Of a DNA stretch of 64,000 bases, positions 26,599 through 34,747 are shown one piece after another (position 1 is the stretch's first letter; every line of letters begins with the position of its first letter). The DNA comes from UBA1413 sp964567485 (GTDB taxonomy: Bacteria; Bacteroidota; Bacteroidia; Bacteroidales; Prolixibacteraceae), in contig CAZMMX010000009.1 in NCBI GenBank assembly GCA_964567485.1, forward strand, positions 22,089-86,088. Direction: 5' to 3'. A model generated the notes under the pieces. The model saw nothing but the letters and a program-made list of their open reading frames with translations, did not search any database and was not told where the DNA came from. A program made the position numbers and the translations under genes.

Positions 26599-27599
26599 AA
26601 CCATTACGGCAATATGGACTGGTTTTTCTCCTCATCCTCCTTTCCCGGAGTCTGCCTGCCCAGGATACCGGTTTTTCACAGTTTTATTCCAATCCGCTTT
26701 ATCTGAATCCTGCCTTCGCAGGTTCCCTGGGAGTTCCCAGGATTAATATGCACTACCGTGACCAGTGGCATGGCCTCCCCGATGCTTATGTCACCCAGTC
26801 CGTTTCCTTCGATATGCCTGTGGAAAAACTCTATGGTGGCATCGGAATCAACCTGGTCAGGGATGCCCAGGCCGGCGGACTCCTCAACACCCTTCAGGCC
26901 GGCCTCATTTATACCTCCCTCATCCGCCTGTCAGAGAAACTGATGTTTTCAGGAGCCCTGGAAGTGGGATACCACCGGAAAGATATCGATTGGGCGGGAT
27001 TGATCTTTGCCGACAACGTAGATCCTTATAACGGGGAACACCGGCCCACGGCGGAAACTCCCCCGGGAGACCCCACCTTCCATTTCGCCGATTTTTCCAC
27101 CGGAGTCCTGGTTTTCGGAGAGCGGATGTTTGCCGGCATGGCCATCCATCACCTCTCCCAGCCGGCCCAGTCATGGTACCGGAATCCTGAGAAGAGCGAC
27201 CGGCTCAACCGCAGGTACTCCCTCCATTTTGGCACCCGCATACCGGTACATGGCCATGGCTTCGCCAGGAAGACCTTTGACCTCTCGCCCCAGGTGGTCC
27301 TCATGCAGCAAGGGCCCTACAGACAGTTCAACTACGGCATGCTGGCCAACTACAGGGGATTTACCGGCGGCGCATGGTTCCGCCAGGATCAGGCATTCCA
27401 TTACGACGCCCTGATTTTCCTGGTCGGATACATGAAAAAACGCTGGCACTTCACCTACAGCTATGACTTCACGGTATCGGGACTGGGAGCACGGTCGGGA
27501 GGCACCAGTGAAATCTCCCTGGCCTTTCTGCTCAAAGATTTGTCACGGCACACAGCATTCCCCTTTTACCGCCCTTACCAGGATAACATTGGAGAGTAA
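26595..27599 (+). CDS. PorP/SprF family type IX secretion-associated outer-membrane protein
   Basis: This 334-residue protein has a signal peptide ending near SLPAQ and the family's opening pattern: DTGFSQFYSNPLYLNPAFAGS, then PRINMHYRDQWHGLPDAYVTQSVSFDMP. It continues as amphipathic strands of a small outer-membrane barrel (MFAGMAIHHLSQPAQSW, HFTYSYDFTVSGLG). In Bacteroidota such proteins are usually paired with a very large surface protein carrying a type B T9SS sorting domain, and exactly such a gene converges on it at 27715. It probably anchors or helps translocate that protein. Its ATG overlaps the GH127 stop codon, which is unexpected. Confidence 0.9.
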   Translation: MKPLRQYGLVFLLILLSRSLPAQDTGFSQFYSNPLYLNPAFAGSLGVPRINMHYRDQWHGLPDAYVTQSVSFDMPVEKLYGGIGINLVRDAQAGGLLNTLQAGLIYTSLIRLSEKLMFSGALEVGYHRKDIDWAGLIFADNVDPYNGEHRPTAETPPGDPTFHFADFSTGVLVFGERMFAGMAIHHLSQPAQSWYRNPEKSDRLNRRYSLHFGTRIPVHGHGFARKTFDLSPQVVLMQQGPYRQFNYGMLANYRGFTGGAWFRQDQAFHYDALIFLVGYMKKRWHFTYSYDFTVSGLGARSGGTSEISLAFLLKDLSRHTAFPFYRPYQDNIGE

Positions 27600-27678
27600 C
27601 CCTCCTCTTCTGCCCACATAAAATTCCGGAGAGCTGATCCCTAACGGGATATCTGGGTGGGCCCTCCTTTCGGCCTTC

Positions 27679-27695
27679 CTCCTCCTGAGGAGGAG
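27679..27695. terminator. Palindrome between two convergent genes
   Basis: CTCCTCCT and AGGAGGAG form a near-perfect dyad lying between the stop codons of the PorP-like gene and the convergent T9SS type B gene. There is no T-run on either strand, so a terminator role is only suggested by position. Confidence 0.35.
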
Positions 27696-27714
27696 ACACC
27701 AAGCCTGAAGGATC

Positions 27715-30700
27715 CTACCTGACCAGGACCACCTGTCCCTTCCGGGAGTGTGAAAATCCCTGAACATCTACATAATCTGCTTTCCAGATGTAATTGCCCA
27801 TGGGAGCCTCCCGGCCGTTGCGGGTTCTTCCATCCCACGGATGATCCGTGGAGTGGGACTCGAAGATCATCTCTCCCCAACGGTTAAAAACTTGCATATG
27901 GAACCGGGCGGGGTCCACCCCCAGGGTGAAGGGAAGGAAGGTCCGGTTCCCGGGAATATCGCTGTCGGGACGAAAAGCGTTGGGAGCATGGACATTATAG
28001 GGCAATATTTCAACATACAGCGATGCGGTGTCCCTGCATCCCATTCCGGAAACCGCTTCCAGAAAAACCGCGTATTCTCCCACTTTCTCATAAGTATAGC
28101 GTGGGTGTTCGGCATCTGAAAAACCACCATCCCCGAAATCCCAATGGTACTTCTCTCCCGATTCGGTCAGGTTGGTGAAGGAAAGGTCGGCCTGCTGCAG
28201 CAGAGCCACAGGATAATCGACGCTAAACCTGGCCACCGGGGTTCTATAGATCTTCACCATCTCTTCCATGATGAACCCGGTTTGGCAACCAGTCACCGGA
28301 TTGGTAATCAGCAGGCTGACATCATAAAACCCCGGTTGGTTATAGCTATGGACAGGAAATTGATCCTGGCTGGTGATGCCATCCCCGAAGTCCCAATCGA
28401 AAGTGAGGGCATCGGGGACATTCAGCTTCCCGGAAAACCGGATGATATCGGAGTCGCAGGCCTGGCTGCGGTCGGTGGTCATGGTAAAATCAGGCGCGGC
28501 ACCAAAGGGGAGAATGATAGAATCCCCGGTACAGCCATTCTCACTCACCTGAAGAGAGACATAGGGCTGGCCGGCACCAAAGGGGGCAAATGATACCCTG
28601 GCACGGTTCCACTCCGTCAGGTCAAAAGTGCAATGGCCAAAATCCCATTCCAGAGTGGCTGCCGGAGATCCGTTTCCGGTGTACCATACTTCCCGGCTGT
28701 ACCCTTTACAGGGATCGCCAGGATCATCGACAAAGCGGAAACCGGAGGTCGGAATCTGAAACAGAGCGCTCTTCAGGGTATCCATGACCACACAATTCTG
28801 TGCCGTAGTCAGCGTATACCCGAAAGTGTAGTGGCCCCACCCGGGAACAGTGAATTCTGCAGATCTCTCCTTTTTTTCCGTGAAGAGAGCCCCTGCCGAA
28901 GGTTGGCAACTCCAGGAATAGGACTTCATACTCCAGGCTCCTTCCCCTCCTGTCACCACGGCCTCCAGACTTCCTGATTGTTCTCCGCATATCAGCCGCT
29001 CTCCATCGATCGTCACCTCAGGCACCGGAAAAAAGGCAAGCTCCAGGGTATCTTCTGCCCTACAGCCAAAACGGTCAAAAGCGGTCACGTGATATTTGCC
29101 CGGAGTGGAAACGGAAATATCCCGGGTGGTCTCCCCGGTACTCCACAGGTAGGAGGAGAAAAGGCCTTCCGGGGAGATTATTTTTACATGAGGGCATCCC
29201 AGGGTATCATTTCCGATGGAGGTAACCGGATTGCTGACGTCGACGAAGATGGAGTCTTTCTGCAGACAACCGTCAATGGTGGAGGCTACCACCCGGTACC
29301 ACCCTTTCCTGTTGACCGTAATCTCCTGCAGGGTATCCTTACTCCCTGTGCTCCACGCATAATCGTCGAAAAAAGGACCGGCATCCAGGACCAGTGGGGA
29401 GCCTTCACAGATAACGATGGAATCGCCGTTGAAACTCAGGTTGGGCCTGGTCTCCAGACCATCGCTCAGGTCGAGGACGAGATTCAGGTTAAAACCCACC
29501 CCATAGCCGTAAGCTTCATATCCCCCATACCCATATACATAAGCAATAAAACCGCGGTCTGATTTGATATTCTGCAACCGGTGGTTTCCCGCAGATAGGG
29601 GAATGGAGGCACTGGCGTATTTACCATTGCTGTAGGAGCGGAAATACCCGGCTGAAACCGGCAATCCGTCAAGATATATACTCCCGGCATCAGCGGCAGG
29701 GATCACGATGTTTACAAAATATTCCCGGACTTCTGTCGATTGATAGGCCACGAAGGTGACATCATTACGTGCCTGGCTCACCGGACTCAGGATCAACATG
29801 AAACCATCGGCATTACGCACATTGTCGTTGCTTTTGGACTGGCTGTACTGGGCGACCAGGATGGGTTTGTCAGAAGTGATTCGTGTAGGGGCATTCAGGG
29901 TGAATTCTTGGAATTCTCCCTTGTTCAATGGGGACTGGGGAACATTGCCGAGGTAAAATGTGGTGTGGTCGCTGGCGGCCATCACCCTGAAGAAGTCTCT
30001 GCTTCTTCCGTATAAAGGAACGGTATAGTACTCCCTGCCCCAGGTTTTTACAGGCGGCATCTGTTCATACATATGGTCCCACCCCCCTGTCGCCGAAAGA
30101 GGAATCGTGGTACTGAGAGACCCCGAATAGACGGCAACAGGTTTGTCGGCGGAGATGTGACTTCCCGTAAGGTCACCGGCCAGCGACTGCACCTGGTAAA
30201 GCTCCCCCTTGTTGAGGTCTATCGTGAAAGACTCCCCCTTTCTGGCGGCTCCATCGGGTTCCGCCGAAGGCGTCACTTCCACCTTCGTGGAATCTGCAGA
30301 AGCCACCACAACAAATTCGCTGTTTCTTCCGTGATCAGGGTTTTGGTAATCAACATGGGGAGTATAACACATGGCATAATGGTCAGTTCCCAGTGATCCC
30401 ACGGGATACATGACCGCCACGTCGGAGGAATTCCTGTCACGGTTCAGCAAATAGAGGTTAACGGGCTGGTCGGAAATCAGGTGCATTCCCAAGGGGAGGA
30501 TCTTTTCCGATCCTTGGGGCTCCACTTCAGAAAAGGGAATCCTTAACTGCAGGGCACTGTTGGGCGAAACGCTGTAGGTTTGGTTGTTATAAGGAACAGG
30601 AGAATTCCCGATAAATAACTGAAAATTGGCTCCTACACGCGAGGATACCGTCAGCTCCACATAGTGGTCAATCGTATTTCTTCCCTCCATGAAGCCAAAC

Positions 30701-30819
30701 CAAAATTCAGTGCCTTCGGTGGAGCGGTAACAACGGGGATCTGTGCCCATTCCCCGTGAAACCACCGAGATCATCAGCAATCCTGCCCACAGGGCTATAA
30801 CCCCCCACATTTTTCTCAT
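27715..30819 (-). CDS. Large secreted protein with IgGFc-binding-like, PKD and T9SS type B sorting domains
   Basis: This 1034-residue protein starts with a signal peptide (MWGVIALWAGLLMISVVSRG). Residues about 35-460 resemble the IgGFc-binding N-terminal domain (TEGTEFWFGFMEGRN, VYSGSLSTTIPL, YVYGYGGYEAYGYGVGFNL). Ig-like repeats follow (CEGSPLVLDAGPFFDDYAWSTG; IISPEGLFSSYLWSTGETTRD), then two PKD modules (FDWDFGDGITSQDQFPVHSY; YHWDFGDGGFSDAEHPRYTY). The last 90 residues (APNAFRPDSDIPGN, FNRWGEMIFES, WDGRTRNGREAPMGNYIWKADY) are the gliding-motility-type C-terminal domain that directs export through the type IX system. A surface adhesion or matrix role is likely. It is paired with the convergent PorP/SprF-like gene. 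Confidence 0.92.
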   Translation of the reverse strand: MRKMWGVIALWAGLLMISVVSRGMGTDPRCYRSTEGTEFWFGFMEGRNTIDHYVELTVSSRVGANFQLFIGNSPVPYNNQTYSVSPNSALQLRIPFSEVEPQGSEKILPLGMHLISDQPVNLYLLNRDRNSSDVAVMYPVGSLGTDHYAMCYTPHVDYQNPDHGRNSEFVVVASADSTKVEVTPSAEPDGAARKGESFTIDLNKGELYQVQSLAGDLTGSHISADKPVAVYSGSLSTTIPLSATGGWDHMYEQMPPVKTWGREYYTVPLYGRSRDFFRVMAASDHTTFYLGNVPQSPLNKGEFQEFTLNAPTRITSDKPILVAQYSQSKSNDNVRNADGFMLILSPVSQARNDVTFVAYQSTEVREYFVNIVIPAADAGSIYLDGLPVSAGYFRSYSNGKYASASIPLSAGNHRLQNIKSDRGFIAYVYGYGGYEAYGYGVGFNLNLVLDLSDGLETRPNLSFNGDSIVICEGSPLVLDAGPFFDDYAWSTGSKDTLQEITVNRKGWYRVVASTIDGCLQKDSIFVDVSNPVTSIGNDTLGCPHVKIISPEGLFSSYLWSTGETTRDISVSTPGKYHVTAFDRFGCRAEDTLELAFFPVPEVTIDGERLICGEQSGSLEAVVTGGEGAWSMKSYSWSCQPSAGALFTEKKERSAEFTVPGWGHYTFGYTLTTAQNCVVMDTLKSALFQIPTSGFRFVDDPGDPCKGYSREVWYTGNGSPAATLEWDFGHCTFDLTEWNRARVSFAPFGAGQPYVSLQVSENGCTGDSIILPFGAAPDFTMTTDRSQACDSDIIRFSGKLNVPDALTFDWDFGDGITSQDQFPVHSYNQPGFYDVSLLITNPVTGCQTGFIMEEMVKIYRTPVARFSVDYPVALLQQADLSFTNLTESGEKYHWDFGDGGFSDAEHPRYTYEKVGEYAVFLEAVSGMGCRDTASLYVEILPYNVHAPNAFRPDSDIPGNRTFLPFTLGVDPARFHMQVFNRWGEMIFESHSTDHPWDGRTRNGREAPMGNYIWKADYVDVQGFSHSRKGQVVLVR

Positions 30820-30831
30820 ACCCTAATGAAA

Positions 30832-30853
30832 CCCCTAAAATAGGGGCTTTTTT
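30832..30853 (+). terminator. Terminator-like hairpin upstream of the T9SS type B gene
   Basis: CCCCTA and TAGGGG pair around three As and are followed by C and seven Ts, as in an intrinsic terminator read on the plus strand. No plus-strand gene ends here. It lies 13 bases upstream of the minus-strand ATG at 30819, so in that gene's message it is a leader hairpin beside the start codon. Confidence 0.45.
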
Positions 30854-30923
30854 TCCAATATCAGGAGTATTTAGGGTAAAAACCTGAAAGATAATGGCTA
30901 TTTTTACGATTCTGCAGCAATAG

Positions 30924-30943
30924 GGAGATCCTTCAGGATCTCC
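30924..30943. promoter_or_regulatory. Perfect 8-bp inverted repeat in the divergent region
   Basis: GGAGATCC and GGATCTCC are perfect inverted repeats separated by TTCA. No T-run follows. It could be an operator-like dyad or a leader hairpin for the minus-strand gene; nothing decides between these. Confidence 0.4.
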
Positions 30944-31156
30944 GGGCCATTAAGGGCAGAAATTGTGGCAGAACAGATTAAACCAGCAAACGAAAGAAAT
31001 GTCAAACAGGATAAACCAAACCGGAAGAATTCTGGGGAAACGACTATCGCGGCTGATGAGCTTCCCAGCGATAAAAACAGTCAGCAAGAAAGGACAATCG
31101 CAAATCCATATTGAGGTATATCATTGAATTACAATACACTAAATTGCAAAGAAAGC

Positions 31157-32329
31157 ATGAAAAAGAACATTTTCCCATTGATCATGATTTTTATGTTTAC
31201 GGCTTTAGCATCCATGGCCCAACAGGCTTTATGGGGAGGACCGGAAATTGTCTCTCCCGAAATTCATAATGACAACAGCGTCACTTTCAGGCTCATGGCC
31301 CCCGATGCCCGGGAGGTGAAAATTTCAGGGGATTGGATGCCCTCTGAGGGATGGGTTCCCGGGTCACAGGCCATGACGCGTGATGAAAAGGGAGTCTGGA
31401 GCTTCACTACGCAACCCCTGGGGTCTGATCTTTACAGCTACTGGTTTATTGTCGACGGACTCCGGAGTACCGACCCTGCCAATGTCTACCTGATCCGCGA
31501 TGTGGCCTCCGTTTTCAATGTTTTCATTACCGGAAACGGCAAGGGGGACCTCTATAAGGTGGACGATGTGCCCCATGGGAGTGTGACCCGCCGCTGGTAT
31601 AACTCCCCGGGGAACGGCATGATGCGCCGGATGACCATTTACACCCCTCCAGGGTATGAGTCGGGAAAACAGAAATACCCCGTTCTCTATCTCCTCCACG
31701 GCATGGGAGGCGACGAGGAGGCCTGGATCGCCCTGGGGCGTACCGCCCAGATCCTCGACAACCTGATCGCCCAAAAGAAAGCCACCCCTATGATCGTGGT
31801 GATGACCAACGGCAATGTCGCCCAGGAAGCCGCCCCCGGAGAATCGGCCCTGGGGTTCACCAAACCCACCATGCAACTCCCCCACACCATGGATGGCAAA
31901 TTCGAGGAGACCTTCCCCGAGGTCATCCGCTTCATCGAAAGCCACTACCGGGTCATCAGAAAAAAAGAGTCCCGTGCCATCGCCGGTCTCTCCATGGGCG
32001 GGTACCACTCCCTCCATATTTCACGTTACTACCCCCATACTTTCGGATATGTGGGCCTCTTCTCCGCCGCCATCCTTCCCAATGAGCAAGCCACCTCAAA
32101 GGTTTACCAAAACCTTGATGAAACCCTGAAAATACAAATGGAAAACGGACTGAACCTCTACTGGATCGGCATCGGAAAAACCGACTTCCTCTACAAAAAC
32201 AACTTGGAATTCCGGGAAAAACTCGATGGCATGGGTTTCAAGTATGCCTATCTGGAAACCGAAGGAGGCCACACCTGGACCAACTGGAGGGTATACCTCA
32301 GCGAATTTTCAAAACTGATTTTTAAATAA
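31157..32329 (+). CDS. CE1-type esterase (alpha/beta hydrolase) with N-terminal E-set domain
   Basis: From ATG 31157 (chosen over 31124 because MKKNIFPLIMIFMFTALASMAQ is a standard signal peptide) this is 390 residues. An immunoglobulin-like E-set domain (NDNSVTFRLMAPDAREVKISGDW, to about residue 130) precedes an esterase-D/CE1 fold. The nucleophile elbow is GLSMGG with Ser279, the oxyanion region is LYLLHGMGGDEEAW, and the C-terminal His is in ETEGGHTWTNW. Relatives remove feruloyl or acetyl groups from xylan and pectin; the acyl group here cannot be fixed. It opens a plus-strand run with two GH3 enzymes and a carboxylesterase, consistent with deacylation of a decorated polysaccharide. Confidence 0.88.
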   Translation: MKKNIFPLIMIFMFTALASMAQQALWGGPEIVSPEIHNDNSVTFRLMAPDAREVKISGDWMPSEGWVPGSQAMTRDEKGVWSFTTQPLGSDLYSYWFIVDGLRSTDPANVYLIRDVASVFNVFITGNGKGDLYKVDDVPHGSVTRRWYNSPGNGMMRRMTIYTPPGYESGKQKYPVLYLLHGMGGDEEAWIALGRTAQILDNLIAQKKATPMIVVMTNGNVAQEAAPGESALGFTKPTMQLPHTMDGKFEETFPEVIRFIESHYRVIRKKESRAIAGLSMGGYHSLHISRYYPHTFGYVGLFSAAILPNEQATSKVYQNLDETLKIQMENGLNLYWIGIGKTDFLYKNNLEFREKLDGMGFKYAYLETEGGHTWTNWRVYLSEFSKLIFK

Positions 32330-32369
32330 GTCCACCGGTAGTGGGCAAATCAGCCCCAGTTTTAATATC

Positions 32370-34694
32370 ATGATGAACAAATTATATAAGAGAAAAAATA
32401 TGCTCATTGTAAATCGGAACCCAAAGATAGTGGTCGCCCTCATGGCCATCATGATGGGCAGCTGTGCTGTTTCCCCGGTGCACAAGTCTGCCTTACTGAA
32501 GTACGACAAAAAGATCGACGGAATCATCGCCCAGATGACCCTGGAAGAAAAGGTGAATATGCTGCACGCCAAGCACATGTTTGTTTCAGCGGGGGTGGAC
32601 CGCCTCGGCATTGCCGACATGATTTATGCCGACGGTCCCTTTGGCATCAGGGAGGAGATGCAGCCCGACGGGTGGATGCCCCTGGGATGGGAAAACGACA
32701 AAGCCACTTTTTTCCCCACCGGGTCGGCTCTGGCGGCCACATGGAGTCCTGAGCTGGCCTATGCCTACGGTACCGGCATGGCCCGGGAAGCACGCCTGCG
32801 CGGCAAAGACATGATCCTCGGTCCGGCCATCAACATCCAGCGCATCCCCACAGGAGGAAGGACCTACGAATACCTGAGCGAGGACCCGTTTCTCAGTGCC
32901 CGTCTGGCCGTGGGATACACCAAAGGGGTGCAGGAGAACGGTGCCGCAGCATGTCTCAAGCACTACGCCCTTAACAACCAGGAGAATAACCGCGGAACCG
33001 TCAATGTGATCGTCGGAGAACGCGCCATGCATGAAATCTACCTGTCTCCCTTCCGGGCCGCGGTCGTGGAAGCCGACGCCTACGGGGTCATGGCCGCTTA
33101 CAACAAGGTCAACGGATGGTGGTGCGCCGAAAATGACCTCCTGCTCAACAAAATCCTCCGCGATGACTGGGGATTTGCCGGCATGGTCATCTCCGACTGG
33201 AGCGGCACTCACAGCACGGTGAACGCCATCAAACACGGCCTCAACGTGGAAATGCCCACCAAAATATTCCTGGGTGACGCCCTGATCGATTCTGTAAAGG
33301 CAGGACTGGTCCCTGAAGAGGTGGTCAACCTGCGGGTCCGCGAAATCCTCCGCGTCAGAATGGCCATTGATCCCATTCCCCCGGAAATGGCCAACAAAGA
33401 GATCACCTCTCAATCGCCACAACAGAAAATCGCCTACGATGTGGCCTCCAAATCGATCGTTCTGTTGAAGAACGAGGGAGTCCTCCCCCTGGATCTCTCT
33501 GCAAAACCGGTCATCGCGGTCATCGGGGCCAACGCCGTACAGACCATGGGACAGGGCGGTCTGGGAGCCGGGGTAAAAACCCTGTATGAGGTGACGCCCC
33601 TCGAAGGCCTCAAAAATAAAATCAGGGACAAAGCGGAGATCATCTATGCACAAGGGTATGAGCCGGTGACCTTCAGCTTCGGCAACATGTTCAGAAAAAG
33701 AACCCCTGAAGAAAGGGAGAAAGAGACCCGTCAGAAAGAAGAAAAAGCAAAAATACTGTTGCAGGAAGCCGTTGACGTGGCTTCAAAAGCCGACATGGTC
33801 CTTTTCATCGCAGGAAACAACAGGGCTGTCGAAACCGAAGGCAGCGACCGCAGGGATATTAAACTGCCCTCGGGCCAGGATGAGCTGATAACCGCAATAG
33901 CCCATGTCAACCCCAACATCGTCACCGTGCTGACCAGCGGCGCCCCCAACGATCTCACGGTGGTGCAACCCCTCTCCAAAGCGCTGCTGATTTCCTGGTT
34001 CAACGGCACCGAAGGTGGTAACGCCCTGGCCGACGTCCTCACCGGAAACATCTCCCCCAGTGGTCGCCTGCCTTTTACCCTCCCCATAAAACTGGAAGAT
34101 TCCCCCGCCTATGCCCTGGGAAACTACCCGCAGGGTGCTAAAGGAACCGACGTATTTGCCGGTCTGGTGGCCCAAACCGAAAAAACGGAAAAACCGGAAG
34201 AAAAAACCACGGAAAAAGATCTGAAAAATGACCCCAATACGGCCCTCTATTCTGAAGAATCACTCGTGGGCTACCGCTGGTTTGACACCAAAAACCTGCC
34301 CGTCATGTATCCCTTTGGCTACGGCCTTACCTACACGGAATTCGGTTATACGCACCTTACCACAGACCGGGAAAAATACGGAAAAAACGATGTCATCAAA
34401 CTCTCCCTGGAACTGAAAAACAACGGTCAGGTGGCGGCCGACGAAGTGGTGCAGGTGTATGTACACCGCATCAACCCTTCCGTAGAATGGCCCACCAAGG
34501 AGTTGAAAGCCTTCTCACGCGAAACCCTGGCCCCCGGTGAAAGTAAAACCGTGACCCTCGAAATCCCCGTCAGGAGCCTCCAGTACTGGGATGAAACACT
34601 CCAGGCCTGGAACGATGACCTCTGCAACATCGAATTGCAGGCGGGCGCCTCAGCTCAGGACATCAAACTCAAAAAACAAATCACCCTGAAGTAA
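32370..34694 (+). CDS. GH3 beta-glucosidase-type lipoprotein
   Basis: This 774-residue protein has a lipobox MMGSC; ATG 32400 is an equally good start giving a shorter leader. The barrel begins IDGIIAQMTLEEKVNMLHAK. The substrate arginine loop GPFGIREEMQPDGW and KHYALNNQENNRG are present, and the nucleophile is D276 in VISDWSGTHST. The alpha/beta sandwich starts SIVLLKNEGVLPL, with the usual acid/base loop region near NNRAVETEGSDRRD, followed by the FnIII-like domain after GYGLTYTEF. Two Lys/Glu-rich insertions are unusual: one near residue 440 (RTPEEREKETRQKEEKAK) and one near 605 (QTEKTEKPEEKTTEKD). It lies 40 bases after the CE1 gene and 53 before the carboxylesterase, suggesting one transcript. 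Confidence 0.9.
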   Translation: MMNKLYKRKNMLIVNRNPKIVVALMAIMMGSCAVSPVHKSALLKYDKKIDGIIAQMTLEEKVNMLHAKHMFVSAGVDRLGIADMIYADGPFGIREEMQPDGWMPLGWENDKATFFPTGSALAATWSPELAYAYGTGMAREARLRGKDMILGPAINIQRIPTGGRTYEYLSEDPFLSARLAVGYTKGVQENGAAACLKHYALNNQENNRGTVNVIVGERAMHEIYLSPFRAAVVEADAYGVMAAYNKVNGWWCAENDLLLNKILRDDWGFAGMVISDWSGTHSTVNAIKHGLNVEMPTKIFLGDALIDSVKAGLVPEEVVNLRVREILRVRMAIDPIPPEMANKEITSQSPQQKIAYDVASKSIVLLKNEGVLPLDLSAKPVIAVIGANAVQTMGQGGLGAGVKTLYEVTPLEGLKNKIRDKAEIIYAQGYEPVTFSFGNMFRKRTPEEREKETRQKEEKAKILLQEAVDVASKADMVLFIAGNNRAVETEGSDRRDIKLPSGQDELITAIAHVNPNIVTVLTSGAPNDLTVVQPLSKALLISWFNGTEGGNALADVLTGNISPSGRLPFTLPIKLEDSPAYALGNYPQGAKGTDVFAGLVAQTEKTEKPEEKTTEKDLKNDPNTALYSEESLVGYRWFDTKNLPVMYPFGYGLTYTEFGYTHLTTDREKYGKNDVIKLSLELKNNGQVAADEVVQVYVHRINPSVEWPTKELKAFSRETLAPGESKTVTLEIPVRSLQYWDETLQAWNDDLCNIELQAGASAQDIKLKKQITLK

Positions 34695-34747
34695 AGGTGA
34701 ACCGGTAATAATCTATATTTTCAACCCAAATCAATTCAACTAACCAT

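Larger units (their letters stand above)
30820..31156. other. Divergent intergenic region with two hairpins
   Basis: No gene is supported in these 337 bases between the T9SS type B gene (minus) and the CE1 gene (plus). It must hold both promoters, but no exact TAnnTTTG with a partner -33 element is visible for either. Two perfect hairpins are annotated separately at 30832-30853 and 30924-30943. Confidence 0.7.
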
